From SIG565 sp045650565 (GTDB lineage Bacteria; Bacillota; Clostridia; Oscillospirales; Acutalibacteraceae), in contig JAZRRG010000073.1 in assembly GCA_045650565.1 (NCBI GenBank), positions 1 through 56,043 on the forward strand: a stretch of DNA of 56,043 nucleotides, written 5' to 3'. Below the pieces are notes generated by a model, which saw only the letters and a program-made list of their open reading frames with translations, was not told the origin of the DNA and did not search any database. The translations under genes were made by a program, and so were the position numbers. Positions within the stretch are counted from its first letter, which is position 1, and every line of letters starts with the position of its first letter. Of the stretch, positions 42,372-51,638 are shown in pieces.

Positions 42372-43742
42372 CTATTTTCCTACACAGAATTTTCTAAAGA
42401 CCTCATCGGTCACAATATTGGTGGCTCGCTTTCCCGTTAGTTCAAATAGCGCCGCCAAGGCATCGTCCACGCATACACCCACAGCATCTATGGTTTGCCC
42501 CGACAAAAGAGCGTCCTTTGCGGCAATTATTGCCGACAACGCACGACAGGCGCAGTCACGCTGTCTCTCGCTACCGAGCACCGCCGAATCGGGATTCAGA
42601 TAACAAATCTTGGTAATTTTTTCAATTTCCTCAGTAAGCGCTTTCTTGCCCTCGCCCGTTTTTGCCGAAATCGTAACGGTAGGCAATGTATCAAAGTCCT
42701 CGGGCTTTAGAGCACCTCCGATATCGCTTTTGTTTATAACAACTATGGTTTTTTTATCCTTTATTTGTTCTAACAACCTCTTATCATCAAAATCTAACGG
42801 TGCGGTGGAATCAAACACCGCTAAAATAAGCTCGGCGGCATGGAGTTTGTCCTTTGCGAGATTAACACCCAATGTTTCAACAAGGTCATCGGTGTTGTGT
42901 ATACCGGCAGTATCGGCAAGGCGCAGGGTTATATCGCCAACCAAAACGGTATCTTCTATTATATCACGTGTGGTACCCGCAATATCGGTAACTATAGAGC
43001 GAGTAGTACCCGCAAGTAAATTCATAAGGGTGCTTTTTCCAACATTGGGCTTGCCAACAATGGCGGTATCAACGCCCTCACGCAAAATTTTACCCGCATC
43101 ATAGTTGTTTAACAATTCTTTTATTTGATTTTCGCAACCAATAAGCATTTTGGCAAAATTTTCGGGATTAAGCTCGGGCAAAATCTCATCGGGCTCGTCC
43201 GCAAAGTAGGCGATAGATGCCGCCGCCGACACAAGAATTTTTTCGATTTCGGCGACTTCTTTGCTAATTTTACCGCTTATTGCCCCGTTTGCCATTTTAA
43301 ACTGCTTCTCACCATCGGCAGAAATAAGCTCCATAACGCCCTCGGCTTGTGTTAAATCAAGCTTACCGTTTAAAAATGCAAGTTTTGTAAACTCACCGGG
43401 TTGGGCGTTTTTTGCTCCCGCCGCCAATGCGGCACGAAGTACCGCCTTTAAAACATAAGAGCCGGAATGAACCGATATTTCTACCGTGTCCTCGCCCGTA
43501 TAGCTGTGGGGTGAACGAAAAATCAATGCAACGGCGGTGTCAATAACCTCCTCACCGCAAACCGCAGTACCAAAAAGCGCAGTATAGCCCGTTTGCTCAC
43601 TTATTTTTTTACCCGAACTCGACACAAAAATTTGCTCGGCAATTCGCAGCGCTTCGGGTCCCGATATTCTGATTATTCCAATTCCGCCCTCGCCTAAAGG
43701 CGTGGAAATGGCGGCGATTGTACGGTTTTGCATCTTACTCAC
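42372..43742 (-). CDS. mnmE: tRNA modification GTPase MnmE
   Basis: 456 residues. N-terminal tetrahydrofolate-binding domain, G domain with G1 GKPNVGKS (230-237), DTAG and NKSD, and the C-terminal FCVGK (452-456) whose cysteine and following residues match the family C-x-G-K ending. Partner of MnmG. First gene of the operon, own promoter upstream. Confidence 0.96.
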   Translation of the reverse strand: MSKMQNRTIAAISTPLGEGGIGIIRISGPEALRIAEQIFVSSSGKKISEQTGYTALFGTAVCGEEVIDTAVALIFRSPHSYTGEDTVEISVHSGSYVLKAVLRAALAAGAKNAQPGEFTKLAFLNGKLDLTQAEGVMELISADGEKQFKMANGAISGKISKEVAEIEKILVSAAASIAYFADEPDEILPELNPENFAKMLIGCENQIKELLNNYDAGKILREGVDTAIVGKPNVGKSTLMNLLAGTTRSIVTDIAGTTRDIIEDTVLVGDITLRLADTAGIHNTDDLVETLGVNLAKDKLHAAELILAVFDSTAPLDFDDKRLLEQIKDKKTIVVINKSDIGGALKPEDFDTLPTVTISAKTGEGKKALTEEIEKITKICYLNPDSAVLGSERQRDCACRALSAIIAAKDALLSGQTIDAVGVCVDDALAALFELTGKRATNIVTDEVFRKFCVGK

Positions 43743-43756
43743 CTCTCTAAAAAACT

Positions 43757-43785
43757 ATTTTAACACATAAGTATATATATTTCAA
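43757..43785 (-). promoter_or_regulatory. Promoter of the mnmE operon
   Basis: On the minus strand TTGAAA (43785-43780), 17 bases, TAAAAT (43762-43757), about 15 bases before the mnmE ATG; ribosome site AGAGAGGTGAG overlaps the short leader. Confidence 0.55.
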
Positions 43786-43822
43786 TTAAAATTAGGGGGT
43801 AGATTTTTTTAAAAAATAGTAG

Positions 43823-43850
43823 TATAATGCGCTTGGAAAGAGATTTCCAA
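43823..43850 (+). promoter_or_regulatory. -10 box and hairpin/operator upstream of the ECF S gene
   Basis: TATAAT (43823-43828) followed at once by a perfect inverted repeat TTGGAAA (43833-43839), GAGA, TTTCCAA (43844-43850). At this position it could be an operator at the transcription start or a 5' mRNA stabilising hairpin. No known riboswitch was recognised in the 63 bases before the gene. Confidence 0.45.
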
Positions 43851-43891
43851 AAGAACTGTACTCAAAAGAGATAGTATCGGAGGTAAAAATT

Positions 43892-44473
43892 ATGAAAGAC
43901 AAAAAACAACAAACAAGCAAACTTGTTATCGGTGCGATAATGACGGCGTTGGTTATCGTGCTTCAATGGCTCGGTGGCGTTACAACCTTTTTCGGACCAT
44001 TCTCAACGGCGGTTGGGCTAATCCCCATTGTTTTGGGTGCGTGTATGTGCGGTCCTGCAATAGGTGCATGGCTTGGCTTCGTGTTTGGTATGGTGGTATT
44101 GCTTACGGGTGGTGCGGCGCTTTTTTTGGCGTTCAACATTCCCGGAACCATTATAACTGTACTCGCAAAGGGTATAGCGTGTGGTTTAGCGGCAGGATGG
44201 GTTTATAAATGGCTCTCAAGATTTAATAAATTTGTTTCCACCGTTTTTGCGGCAATAATCTGTCCCGTTGTGAATACGGCAGTGTTCTTATTGGGTTGCT
44301 TTGTTTTCTTTATGAATAGCGCCGATGCCATTGCCCAAAATTTACAGCTACCCTTTTCGGGAATGGCATTGTTCTGGGCATTGGCAATGGGAAATTTTAT
44401 AGTAGAAGTGTTGTCAAATGCGGTGTTGTCGCCCGTAATTATTAGAATTACGTCGTTGTCAACAAAAAAATAG
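43892..44473 (+). CDS. ECF transporter S component, substrate unknown
   Basis: 193 residues with about six membrane helices. The N-terminal TSKLVIGAIMTALVIVLQWL and the G/P-rich PIVLGACMCGPAIGAWLGF segment fit the S components of energy-coupling factor transporters, which bind vitamins and use a shared EcfAAT module. The module is not in the window. No residue pattern allows a vitamin to be named. Ribosome site GGAGG. Confidence 0.75.
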   Translation: MKDKKQQTSKLVIGAIMTALVIVLQWLGGVTTFFGPFSTAVGLIPIVLGACMCGPAIGAWLGFVFGMVVLLTGGAALFLAFNIPGTIITVLAKGIACGLAAGWVYKWLSRFNKFVSTVFAAIICPVVNTAVFLLGCFVFFMNSADAIAQNLQLPFSGMALFWALAMGNFIVEVLSNAVLSPVIIRITSLSTKK

Positions 44474-44486
44474 AAAAAAGAGCTTT

Positions 44487-44535
44487 GGAGCGTTTATGTA
44501 GGTGTTTTCTCCCTAAATGAACGCTCCGCTTTTAA
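44487..44535 (+). terminator. Terminator after the ECF S gene
   Basis: GGAGCGTT (44487-44494) pairs with AACGCTCC (44520-44527), with further internal pairing, then GCTTTT. Confidence 0.65.
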
Positions 44536-44602
44536 ATTTTTGGCTAAAAAAGTAAAAAAAAACTAAAAAATAGTAAAAAACACTTTAAAAATTTCAAAAA
44601 TG

Positions 44603-44611
44603 TGGTATAAT
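44603..44611 (+). promoter_or_regulatory. Extended -10 promoter of ppdK
   Basis: TGG then TATAAT (44606-44611), about 80 bases before the gene; -35 poorly conserved. The same TGTGGTATAAT word forms the parA promoter (17731-17741). Confidence 0.5.
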
Positions 44612-44690
44612 TAAGTGCTACCTTAATAAATAGGGTAAAATAGGTAAATAATGCAAATATAAAATTTGCTAATAATCAGGAGGTAAAAAA

Positions 44691-47321
44691 ATGAGTCACA
44701 AGTATGTATACCTTTTCTCAGAAGGTGACGCAAGCATGCGTGAGCTTCTCGGTGGTAAGGGCGCAAACCTTGCAGAGATGACCAAAATCGGTCTTCCCGT
44801 TCCGCAGGGCTTTACCGTTTCAACCGAAGCTTGCACACAGTACTATGAAGATGGCAGAAAAATCAACGATGACATCCAAGCGCAGATTATGGAGTACATC
44901 GACAAAATGGAAGGCATCACCGGTATGAAGTTCGGCGATAAGGAAAACCCGCTTCTCGTATCGGTTCGTTCAGGTGCTCGTGCATCGATGCCCGGTATGA
45001 TGGATACTATTTTGAACTTAGGTCTTAACGAGGACGTTGTTGAAACAATGGCTGCAAAGTCGGGCAACGCTCGGTGGGCTTATGACTGCTACCGTCGTTT
45101 TATTCAAATGTATTCCGACGTAGTTATGGAAGTTGGTAAGAAGTATTTTGAAGAGCTTATCGACAAAATGAAGGAAGAAAAGGGCGTTAAGCAGGACGTA
45201 GAACTCACAGCTGACGACCTTAAAGAACTTGCAAATCAGTTTAAAGCCGAATATAAGGCAAAAATCGGTAAGGACTTCCCGTCCGACCCGAAGGAGCAGT
45301 TAATGGGTGCCGTTGAAGCGGTATTCCGTTCTTGGGACAACCCCCGTGCTAACGTATATCGCCGTGATAACGATATCCCGTATTCTTGGGGTACCGCTGT
45401 TAACGTACAAATGATGGCGTTCGGTAATATGGGTGATGATTGCGGTACAGGTGTTGCCTTTACACGTGACCCCGCTACAGGTGAACCCGGTCTTATGGGT
45501 GAGTTCCTTGTAAACGCTCAGGGTGAGGACGTTGTTGCAGGCGTTCGTACTCCTATGCCCATTGCTCAAATGGCTGAAAAGTTCCCCGAAGCATTTGCTG
45601 AATTTAATAAGGTTTGTGGCATTCTTGAAGACCACTACCGTGATATGCAGGATATGGAATTCACCATTCAAAACGGTAAACTCTATATGCTCCAGACACG
45701 TAACGGTAAGAGAACTGCAAAGGCAGCTCTTAAAATAGCTTGTGACCTCGTTGATGAGGGTATGATAGATAAAAAACAAGCCGTTGCTATGATTGACCCC
45801 CGTAACCTCGATACACTTCTCCACCCGCAGTTTGACCAGAAGGCATTAAAGGCAGCTGTTCCTGCAGGTAAGGGACTTGGCGCATCTCCCGGTGCTGCTT
45901 GTGGTAAGGTTGTGTTCACTGCTGTGGATGCTGATAACTGGAACGCTCGTGGCGAAAAGGTTATCCTCGTTCGTCTTGAAACATCCCCCGAGGATATTAC
46001 AGGTATGAAGGCATCTCAAGGTATCCTCACCGTTCGTGGCGGTATGACTTCTCACGCTGCAGTTGTTGCTCGTGGTATGGGTACCTGCTGCGTATCGGGT
46101 TGCGGCGACATTATTATGGATGAAGAAAACAAGAAGTTCACATTGGCAGGTAAAACCTACAATGAGGGCGACTATATTTCAATTGACGGCTCAACAGGTA
46201 ACATCTACGACGGTATTATTCCTACCGTTGATGCTGAAATCGCAGGCGAGTTCGGCAGAATTATGGATTGGGCTGATGAGTTCCGTACACTTAAGGTTCG
46301 TACCAATGCCGACACACCGGCTGACGCTAAAAAGGCACGTGAGCTCGGCGCTGAGGGTATCGGTCTTTGCCGTACAGAGCATATGTTCTTTGAGGCAGAG
46401 AGAATCGCCGCCTTCCGTGAGATGATTTGCGCTGATACAGTTGAAGAACGTGAGGCAGCACTTGCTAAGATTCTTCCCTATCAGCAGGGCGACTTTGAGA
46501 AGCTCTACGAAGCACTCGAAGGCAACCCCGTTTGCATCCGCTTCCTTGACCCGCCGCTTCACGAGTTCGTTCCGACCGAGGAAGCTGACATCAAGGCATT
46601 GGCTGATGCTCAGGGCAAAACCGTTCAGGATATTAAGAATATCATTGCTTCTCTCCACGAGTTTAACCCCATGATGGGTCACCGTGGTTGCCGTTTGGCA
46701 GTTACCTATCCTGAAATCGCTAAAATGCAAACAGCAGCTGTTATCCGTGCTGCAATCAACGTTAAAAAAGCTCATCCCGACTGGAACATAGTTCCCGAGA
46801 TTATGATTCCTTTAACAGGTGAAGTTAAAGAGTTGAAGTTCGTTAAGGACGTAGTTGTTGCTACCGCCGATGCTGAAATTAAGGCAGCGGGAGCCGAGCT
46901 TAAGTACGAGGTTGGTACTATGATGGAAATCCCCCGTGCTTGTCTCACAGCGGATGAAATCGCTAAAGAGGCAGAGTTCTTCTGCTTCGGCACTAACGAC
47001 TTAACCCAGATGACATTTGGCTTCAGCCGTGATGATGCCGGTAAGTTCTTAACCGCTTACTATGATGGCAAGATTTACGAGAACGACCCGTTTGCTAAGC
47101 TTGACCAAACAGGCGTTGGTAAGCTTATGGATATGGCTGTGGCAATGGGTAAAAAGACCCGCCCCGAAATTCACTGCGGTATTTGCGGTGAGCACGGCGG
47201 TGACCCGGTATCAGTTGAGTTCTGCCATAAGATTGGCCTTGACTATGTATCTTGCTCACCCTTCCGTGTGCCGATTGCCCGCCTCGCAGCAGCACAGGCT
47301 GCTATCAAGGACAACAAATAA
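44691..47321 (+). CDS. ppdK: Pyruvate, phosphate dikinase
   Basis: 876 residues. Interconverts pyruvate, ATP and phosphate with PEP, AMP and pyrophosphate. ATP-grasp start GGKGANLAEM, GARASMPGMMDTILNLG, phosphohistidine His455 in GGMTSHAAVV, and C-terminal PEP domain with EIHCGICGEHGGDP. Full length. Codon usage is strongly biased (GGT, GAC, AAG, CGT) compared with neighbours, and the ribosome site AGGAGG is perfect, so it should be highly expressed. Single gene with promoter and terminator. Confidence 0.97.
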   Translation: MSHKYVYLFSEGDASMRELLGGKGANLAEMTKIGLPVPQGFTVSTEACTQYYEDGRKINDDIQAQIMEYIDKMEGITGMKFGDKENPLLVSVRSGARASMPGMMDTILNLGLNEDVVETMAAKSGNARWAYDCYRRFIQMYSDVVMEVGKKYFEELIDKMKEEKGVKQDVELTADDLKELANQFKAEYKAKIGKDFPSDPKEQLMGAVEAVFRSWDNPRANVYRRDNDIPYSWGTAVNVQMMAFGNMGDDCGTGVAFTRDPATGEPGLMGEFLVNAQGEDVVAGVRTPMPIAQMAEKFPEAFAEFNKVCGILEDHYRDMQDMEFTIQNGKLYMLQTRNGKRTAKAALKIACDLVDEGMIDKKQAVAMIDPRNLDTLLHPQFDQKALKAAVPAGKGLGASPGAACGKVVFTAVDADNWNARGEKVILVRLETSPEDITGMKASQGILTVRGGMTSHAAVVARGMGTCCVSGCGDIIMDEENKKFTLAGKTYNEGDYISIDGSTGNIYDGIIPTVDAEIAGEFGRIMDWADEFRTLKVRTNADTPADAKKARELGAEGIGLCRTEHMFFEAERIAAFREMICADTVEEREAALAKILPYQQGDFEKLYEALEGNPVCIRFLDPPLHEFVPTEEADIKALADAQGKTVQDIKNIIASLHEFNPMMGHRGCRLAVTYPEIAKMQTAAVIRAAINVKKAHPDWNIVPEIMIPLTGEVKELKFVKDVVVATADAEIKAAGAELKYEVGTMMEIPRACLTADEIAKEAEFFCFGTNDLTQMTFGFSRDDAGKFLTAYYDGKIYENDPFAKLDQTGVGKLMDMAVAMGKKTRPEIHCGICGEHGGDPVSVEFCHKIGLDYVSCSPFRVPIARLAAAQAAIKDNK

Positions 47322-47329
47322 TTGTTAAT

Positions 47330-47365
47330 AAAAATCGCTTGGATTTTATCCAAGAGATTTTTGGT
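47330..47365 (+). terminator. Terminator after ppdK
   Basis: AAAAATCGCTTGGAT (47330-47344) / ATCCAAGAGATTTTT (47348-47362), one mismatch, T-rich end. Confidence 0.8.
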
Positions 47366-47656
47366 TGTCCGTGATAACTATATATTTGCTTAAGGCGAGC
47401 TAAATTGCCTTTGGCAGCTAAATTTGCTACCCCAGCTTTATGCGAAATGTTGTATGCCTAATATGAATGCTTTGGCTATAGCGAAGTATGGCTGAGGGCA
47501 AATGCATTGGAAATACATTTTTTGAAAGGTGTTACAATAGAGCTTGATGATACAAACTGGAACGGTATTTTTAAAAAAGTGTGTTATTGAATCTTGTATA
47601 TATGGAAAAGATAATAACATAGTAATAAAAGAGTTTTACAGCAAAGGGTGTTCTTT
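47366..47656 (+). other. Gene-free stretch with a possible decayed reading frame
   Basis: About 290 bases between ppdK terminator and the lactate permease gene. It contains a 42-codon open stretch without a start codon (47462-47590) whose translation has a protein-like part (WLRANALEIHFLKGVTIELD). I do not recognise it; it may be the end of a decayed gene or chance. Otherwise no clear promoter or riboswitch is seen. Confidence 0.3.
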
Positions 47657-49309
47657 ATGTACGCATTGTTAGCATTTATTCCTATTGCGTTCTGCGTAGT
47701 GGTGATGGCGGCGTTTAACTGGCCTGCTAAAATTGCCATGCCTGTTTCGTGGCTTATTACGTCAGTTCTTGGCATACTGGTATGGGATATAGATATTTTA
47801 TCTATTGCCGCTTATTCGATTTCGGGAGTTTTTAATTCTATAGAAGTGCTGATTATTATTTTCGGCGCCATTTTGGTTATGAACACGCTAAAAATGTCGG
47901 GCGGTATGGTTGCTATAAACAACGGCTTTTGCTCTATCAGTCCCGACGCTCGTGTGCAGGCGGTAATCATCGGCTTTTTGTTTGTATCCTTTATTGAAGC
48001 GGCGGCGGGATTTGGCACCCCTGCGGCGTTAGCGGCTCCGCTTATGATAAGTCTCGGATTTCCGCCCGTAGCAGCGGTTGTGGTGGCTCTTGTATGTGAC
48101 AGTGCCGGTGTTGCATTTGGCGCTATCGGAACGCCTGTACAGCAGGCAATCATTTGTCTCGGAGGCGCCGAGAATTTGGATGCCGCATACATTGGACAAA
48201 TGTCTTTATGGACTGCCATACCACACGCCGTGGTAATGATTTTCTTGCCCTTTATCGCCATTGCAATTATGTGCAAGTTTTTCAGTAAGGAAAAAACTAT
48301 CAAACCCGCACTAAGCGCACTTCCCTTTTGCTTGTTCGCAGGTATCTGCTTTGCGGTGCCCTATGTGCTTATAAATATATTTGTCGGATACGAATTTCCA
48401 TCCCTTTTTGGCGCACTTATAGCGCTTGTAATAGTTGTTATTGCCGCCAAATGTAAATTCCTTACCCCAAAAAAAGTATGGCGTTTCGGGGATGAAAACG
48501 AGTGGGAGGAGGACTGGAAGGCAACACATCCTCTGGCGCCCCCTAAGGATTCTAATATGTCGCTCATAAAAGCGTGGATTCCCTATGTTGTTATCGCTTT
48601 ACTGCTCGTGGCAACACGCATACCCGCACTTGGCATTAAGGGGTTGCTTAACGACACTTCGAGTATATTTGTAATTAAAAGCGGTAATCTATTCGGTGTT
48701 GAAAACACCGCATTTACATTAAAATGGGCGTATGTTCCAGGTACAGTGTTTATCGTTGTGGCGCTTATCACCGTTTTGTTGCACAAAATGAAACTCAAGG
48801 ATATGGCTTCAGCATGGGGAGCATCCTTTAAGCAGGTTAGCGGTGCGGCGGTTGCTTTGGTGTTCGGTCTTGCTATGGTGCAAATTTTGCGTTACTCGGG
48901 CTCTAATGATGTTGCGGCAGTCGCAGAAATGAAAAGTATGATTTATTATATGGCGGAGGCACTCTCCAAGGTTGGAGACAAGCTCTATATTGTAATTTCG
49001 CCCATAATAGGAGTACTCGGCGCCTTTATTTCGGGCTCTAATACCGTAGCGGTAACGCTGTTTGCTAATTTGCAAGAGCAGGCAGCCAGCAATTTGGGGC
49101 TGAATACCGCCATTATTGTAGCGGCAAATACCATCGGCGGCTCGATTGGTAATATGATTTGCGTTAATAATGTGGTGGCGGCTTGTGCCACTGCGGGTAC
49201 GGCAGGTCGTGAGGGTAGAATTATCCGAGTTAACGCCATCCCCGCCGCCATTTACACAGTTATAGTTGTGTTAGTATTGTTTGTTGCGTTTTATCTGCTT
49301 GGTTTGTAG
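47657..49309 (+). CDS. L-lactate permease family transporter (LctP/LldP)
   Basis: 550 residues, about 13-14 membrane helices. The signature EAAAGFGTPAALAAPLMISL and SAGVAFGAIGTPV segments, and GSNTVAVTLFANLQ near the C-terminus are those of the LctP family, which imports lactate or glycolate with protons. A GTG at 47648 is in frame but belongs to the ribosome site AAAGGGTG; ATG 47657 is preferred. No lactate dehydrogenase genes are adjacent, so the substrate rests on the family. Confidence 0.9.
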   Translation: MYALLAFIPIAFCVVVMAAFNWPAKIAMPVSWLITSVLGILVWDIDILSIAAYSISGVFNSIEVLIIIFGAILVMNTLKMSGGMVAINNGFCSISPDARVQAVIIGFLFVSFIEAAAGFGTPAALAAPLMISLGFPPVAAVVVALVCDSAGVAFGAIGTPVQQAIICLGGAENLDAAYIGQMSLWTAIPHAVVMIFLPFIAIAIMCKFFSKEKTIKPALSALPFCLFAGICFAVPYVLINIFVGYEFPSLFGALIALVIVVIAAKCKFLTPKKVWRFGDENEWEEDWKATHPLAPPKDSNMSLIKAWIPYVVIALLLVATRIPALGIKGLLNDTSSIFVIKSGNLFGVENTAFTLKWAYVPGTVFIVVALITVLLHKMKLKDMASAWGASFKQVSGAAVALVFGLAMVQILRYSGSNDVAAVAEMKSMIYYMAEALSKVGDKLYIVISPIIGVLGAFISGSNTVAVTLFANLQEQAASNLGLNTAIIVAANTIGGSIGNMICVNNVVAACATAGTAGREGRIIRVNAIPAAIYTVIVVLVLFVAFYLLGL

Positions 49310-49343
49310 GTATAAGTTATTTAAAAACTAATATAAAAATATA

Positions 49344-49380
49344 AAAGCATCCACCCTTTTTATTGGGTGGATGCTTTGTT
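49344..49380. terminator. Bidirectional terminator after the lactate permease gene
   Basis: Perfect 13-bp stem AAAGCATCCACCC (49344-49356) / GGGTGGATGCTTT (49365-49377). Between convergent genes; A-rich left flank can also serve the leftward gene. Confidence 0.88.
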
Positions 49381-49391
49381 ATGTATATTTA

Positions 49392-50561
49392 TTAACCGAA
49401 AATCAGCGGAATAAATTCGCAGCATAGAACTACCGAAATTAAAGCCAAGGGATAGGTGGCTGCATAGGCGGTGGCAACTGCTTCGGTCTTGGCTACCGAC
49501 ATAAGTGTGCCAAGGGCGGGAGTGCTGGTCATACCGCCGCATATAGAGCCCATTGCGCTGAGTACATCCATCTTCGCAATAAACACAGCAAGAATGTAGC
49601 CCACTATCATAGGCAGAAGGGTCATTGCTACGCCCCAAAGGAACAAGGCAACGCCCTGCTCGGCAAGAACCGCAATAAAGCCCTTACCCGCCTCGGTGCC
49701 TGCACCCATAAGGAATAGTGCGAGACCGATTTCACGAACCACATCAAGTGTCTTTTTCGGAACACTTATTGAAACTGGACCAATGTGAGCGAAATGACCC
49801 ATAATAAGTCCTGCCAAAAGCGGACCGCCCGAGGTGCCCAATGAAAACTCTGCGCCGCCGGGAAGCGGAATTTTAATTTTTCCGATTATAAAGCCCAAAA
49901 TTGCGGCGATGGCAAAAGCCAAAAGACCAAAATCATCAAGCATTTTATAGGTTTTTGTCGCTGTCTTAGATTCTTTGGGAGCGTTTGTTATGGCATTTAG
50001 GCGCTCACGCTCTTTGTCGATATCGATTTTTAAGATTTTCGGAATTAACTGGACGAAAAGCACAACGCCAACAACACCAAAGGGATAGGCGATGCCATAG
50101 CCGATAGCCGCACGGCTACCCTCACCCGTGGCTTCCTTGGCGGCGGCAAGACCGGGAGTACTGGTCAGCGCACCCGACATCATACCAACTGCTAAGTCGG
50201 TGTCAATTTTGCCGAGCTTCATAGCGGCAATACAAACGCCGCTTCCCACCAAAATAATTACAATTCCCAAAATTACATAAAAAATTGCCGATTTTTTGAA
50301 GTTCCTGAAAAACGTAGGTCCTGCGATAAAGCCGACCGCAGTGACAAAGCAAATAAGCCCCAAATTCTTTAAAACATCGGGAGCCATCAGCTCAAAGTGT
50401 CCAAAAACAAGTGCCACGAGCAAAATACCCGAGGTGCCAAGGCACAAACCCTTGATTTTAACGCTGCCCACAAGATAACCGAGCGCGGCAATGGAAAAAA
50501 CAATCATAATGGGGCTTGTAAAAACAGAGCCCAGCCAACTTAATAATGTGCTCATACCCAT
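49392..50561 (-). CDS. AspT-like (YidE/YbjL) anion transporter without RCK domains
   Basis: 389 residues, about 10-11 membrane helices in two homologous halves. Each half has the family GxxxSTP motif: GMMSGALTSTPGLAAAK in the first and GSICGGMTSTPALGTLM in the second. Relatives include aspartate:alanine exchangers and unassigned YidE/YbjL. Those are usually about 550 residues with two regulatory TrkA_C/RCK domains between halves; here only a charged loop of about 40 residues (KIDIDKERERLNAITNAPKE...) is present. Own strong promoter; opposite to the lactate permease gene. Confidence 0.8.
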   Translation of the reverse strand: MGMSTLLSWLGSVFTSPIMIVFSIAALGYLVGSVKIKGLCLGTSGILLVALVFGHFELMAPDVLKNLGLICFVTAVGFIAGPTFFRNFKKSAIFYVILGIVIILVGSGVCIAAMKLGKIDTDLAVGMMSGALTSTPGLAAAKEATGEGSRAAIGYGIAYPFGVVGVVLFVQLIPKILKIDIDKERERLNAITNAPKESKTATKTYKMLDDFGLLAFAIAAILGFIIGKIKIPLPGGAEFSLGTSGGPLLAGLIMGHFAHIGPVSISVPKKTLDVVREIGLALFLMGAGTEAGKGFIAVLAEQGVALFLWGVAMTLLPMIVGYILAVFIAKMDVLSAMGSICGGMTSTPALGTLMSVAKTEAVATAYAATYPLALISVVLCCEFIPLIFG

Positions 50562-50592
50562 ACCTTCTTTTTTAGAAATTAAATACTATAGA

Positions 50593-50621
50593 ATTATACA
50601 ATATTGTTAGAAACAAGTCAA
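50593..50621 (-). promoter_or_regulatory. Sigma-A promoter of the AspT-like gene
   Basis: On the minus strand TTGACT (50621-50616), 17 bases, TATAAT (50598-50593). Ribosome site AAGAAGGT precedes the start. Confidence 0.7.
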
Positions 50622-50631
50622 TCAAAAAGTG

Positions 50632-50664
50632 CAAAAATCCCCGCCGATATTAAGGGCGGGGATT
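50632..50664 (-). terminator. Terminator of the LysR-type gene
   Basis: AATCCCCGCC (50636-50645 region) pairs with GGCGGGGATT (50655-50664); on the minus strand followed by TTTTGCAC. It sits directly before the AspT-like promoter and isolates the two leftward genes. Confidence 0.8.
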
Positions 50665-50671
50665 GTTTGTA

Positions 50672-51562
50672 TTAGGTGGTTTTATTGGTTAACAAACCAA
50701 TGGCATATTCGGCATATTCCGAAATGTACTGACCTTTACGGGTGATAACTGCGGGCTGGCGGGTGCGTACGTTTTGTTTTACCGAAAACAGACGAACACT
50801 CTCGCCCGTTCCCATATAAGTAGCAAACTGCCGTGGCAAGAGGGTTGCGCCAATGCCTTCACGGCACATAGCCCAGGCGGTGCTTATGCCAACAACCTCT
50901 ACAGCAATTTTTGGCTGAAAATCGGCAGCGGCACAGCATTTATCAAACAAGCGGCGCATCTCCTGTGTTTGACCTACAACCACAAATGGTAGGTTTTTGC
51001 AACGGGACAGCTCAATTTGTTCGTCGCTCCAAAGCCCTTCGCACATATCGGTTGGTACCGCAAGCACCAAGTCATCAAGCTCTATGGGTGTAACATCCAG
51101 CAAGGTTTCATCAACAGGAAGGTTAACAACGGCAAAATCGTATTTCCCCTCTGCCGCCTCCTTGCGCAGAGCATCGCTTGATGCCTCGTGCAAAACAACT
51201 TCAACATGAGGGTACTGCAATTTTACCTTTTTAATAATATTGGGTATTAGGTACAAACTACGAAAGGGGGAGATGCCTATTGTAAGGCGACCGCGCTCTC
51301 CCGATTTAAACTCCTCCATAGAGCGTAAAATTTGCTCCTCACGGTATACTAGCTTACGAGATTCCTTAAAAAAATGCTCTCCCGCAGGTGTTACCGTAAG
51401 AGGTGTTGTTGTTCGGTCAAAAAGCTTTACACCCAGCTCGTTTTCCAAATTCAGTATTTGTTTGCTCAAGGCGGGTTGAGTTATGCCGAGCTTTTCGGCA
51501 ACCAATGAAAAATTAAGATTTTCATAAAGCATTAAAGCATACCGCAGCTGTCGGGTGTTCAT
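50672..51562 (-). CDS. LysR-family transcriptional regulator
   Basis: 296 residues: N-terminal winged HTH (NFSLVAEKLGITQPALSKQI) and a LysR substrate-binding domain with two lobes. It is divergent from the TRAP-like permease gene across a 159-base gap, so it most likely controls that gene and itself; the inducer is probably the transported anion (inference). ATG start with ribosome site GGAGGGAG. Confidence 0.93.
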   Translation of the reverse strand: MNTRQLRYALMLYENLNFSLVAEKLGITQPALSKQILNLENELGVKLFDRTTTPLTVTPAGEHFFKESRKLVYREEQILRSMEEFKSGERGRLTIGISPFRSLYLIPNIIKKVKLQYPHVEVVLHEASSDALRKEAAEGKYDFAVVNLPVDETLLDVTPIELDDLVLAVPTDMCEGLWSDEQIELSRCKNLPFVVVGQTQEMRRLFDKCCAAADFQPKIAVEVVGISTAWAMCREGIGATLLPRQFATYMGTGESVRLFSVKQNVRTRQPAVITRKGQYISEYAEYAIGLLTNKTT

Positions 51563-51638
51563 TTTGCTCCCTCCGTGTCCGTTTAGTATACATATATAAT
51601 AAACCCTTGTCCTGCTTTTTTCAAGAAAAATTTCATGC

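Noticed and set aside
44484..44690. Riboswitch before ppdK
   Set aside because: The 217-base gap holds a terminator and a promoter; no known aptamer pattern is visible.
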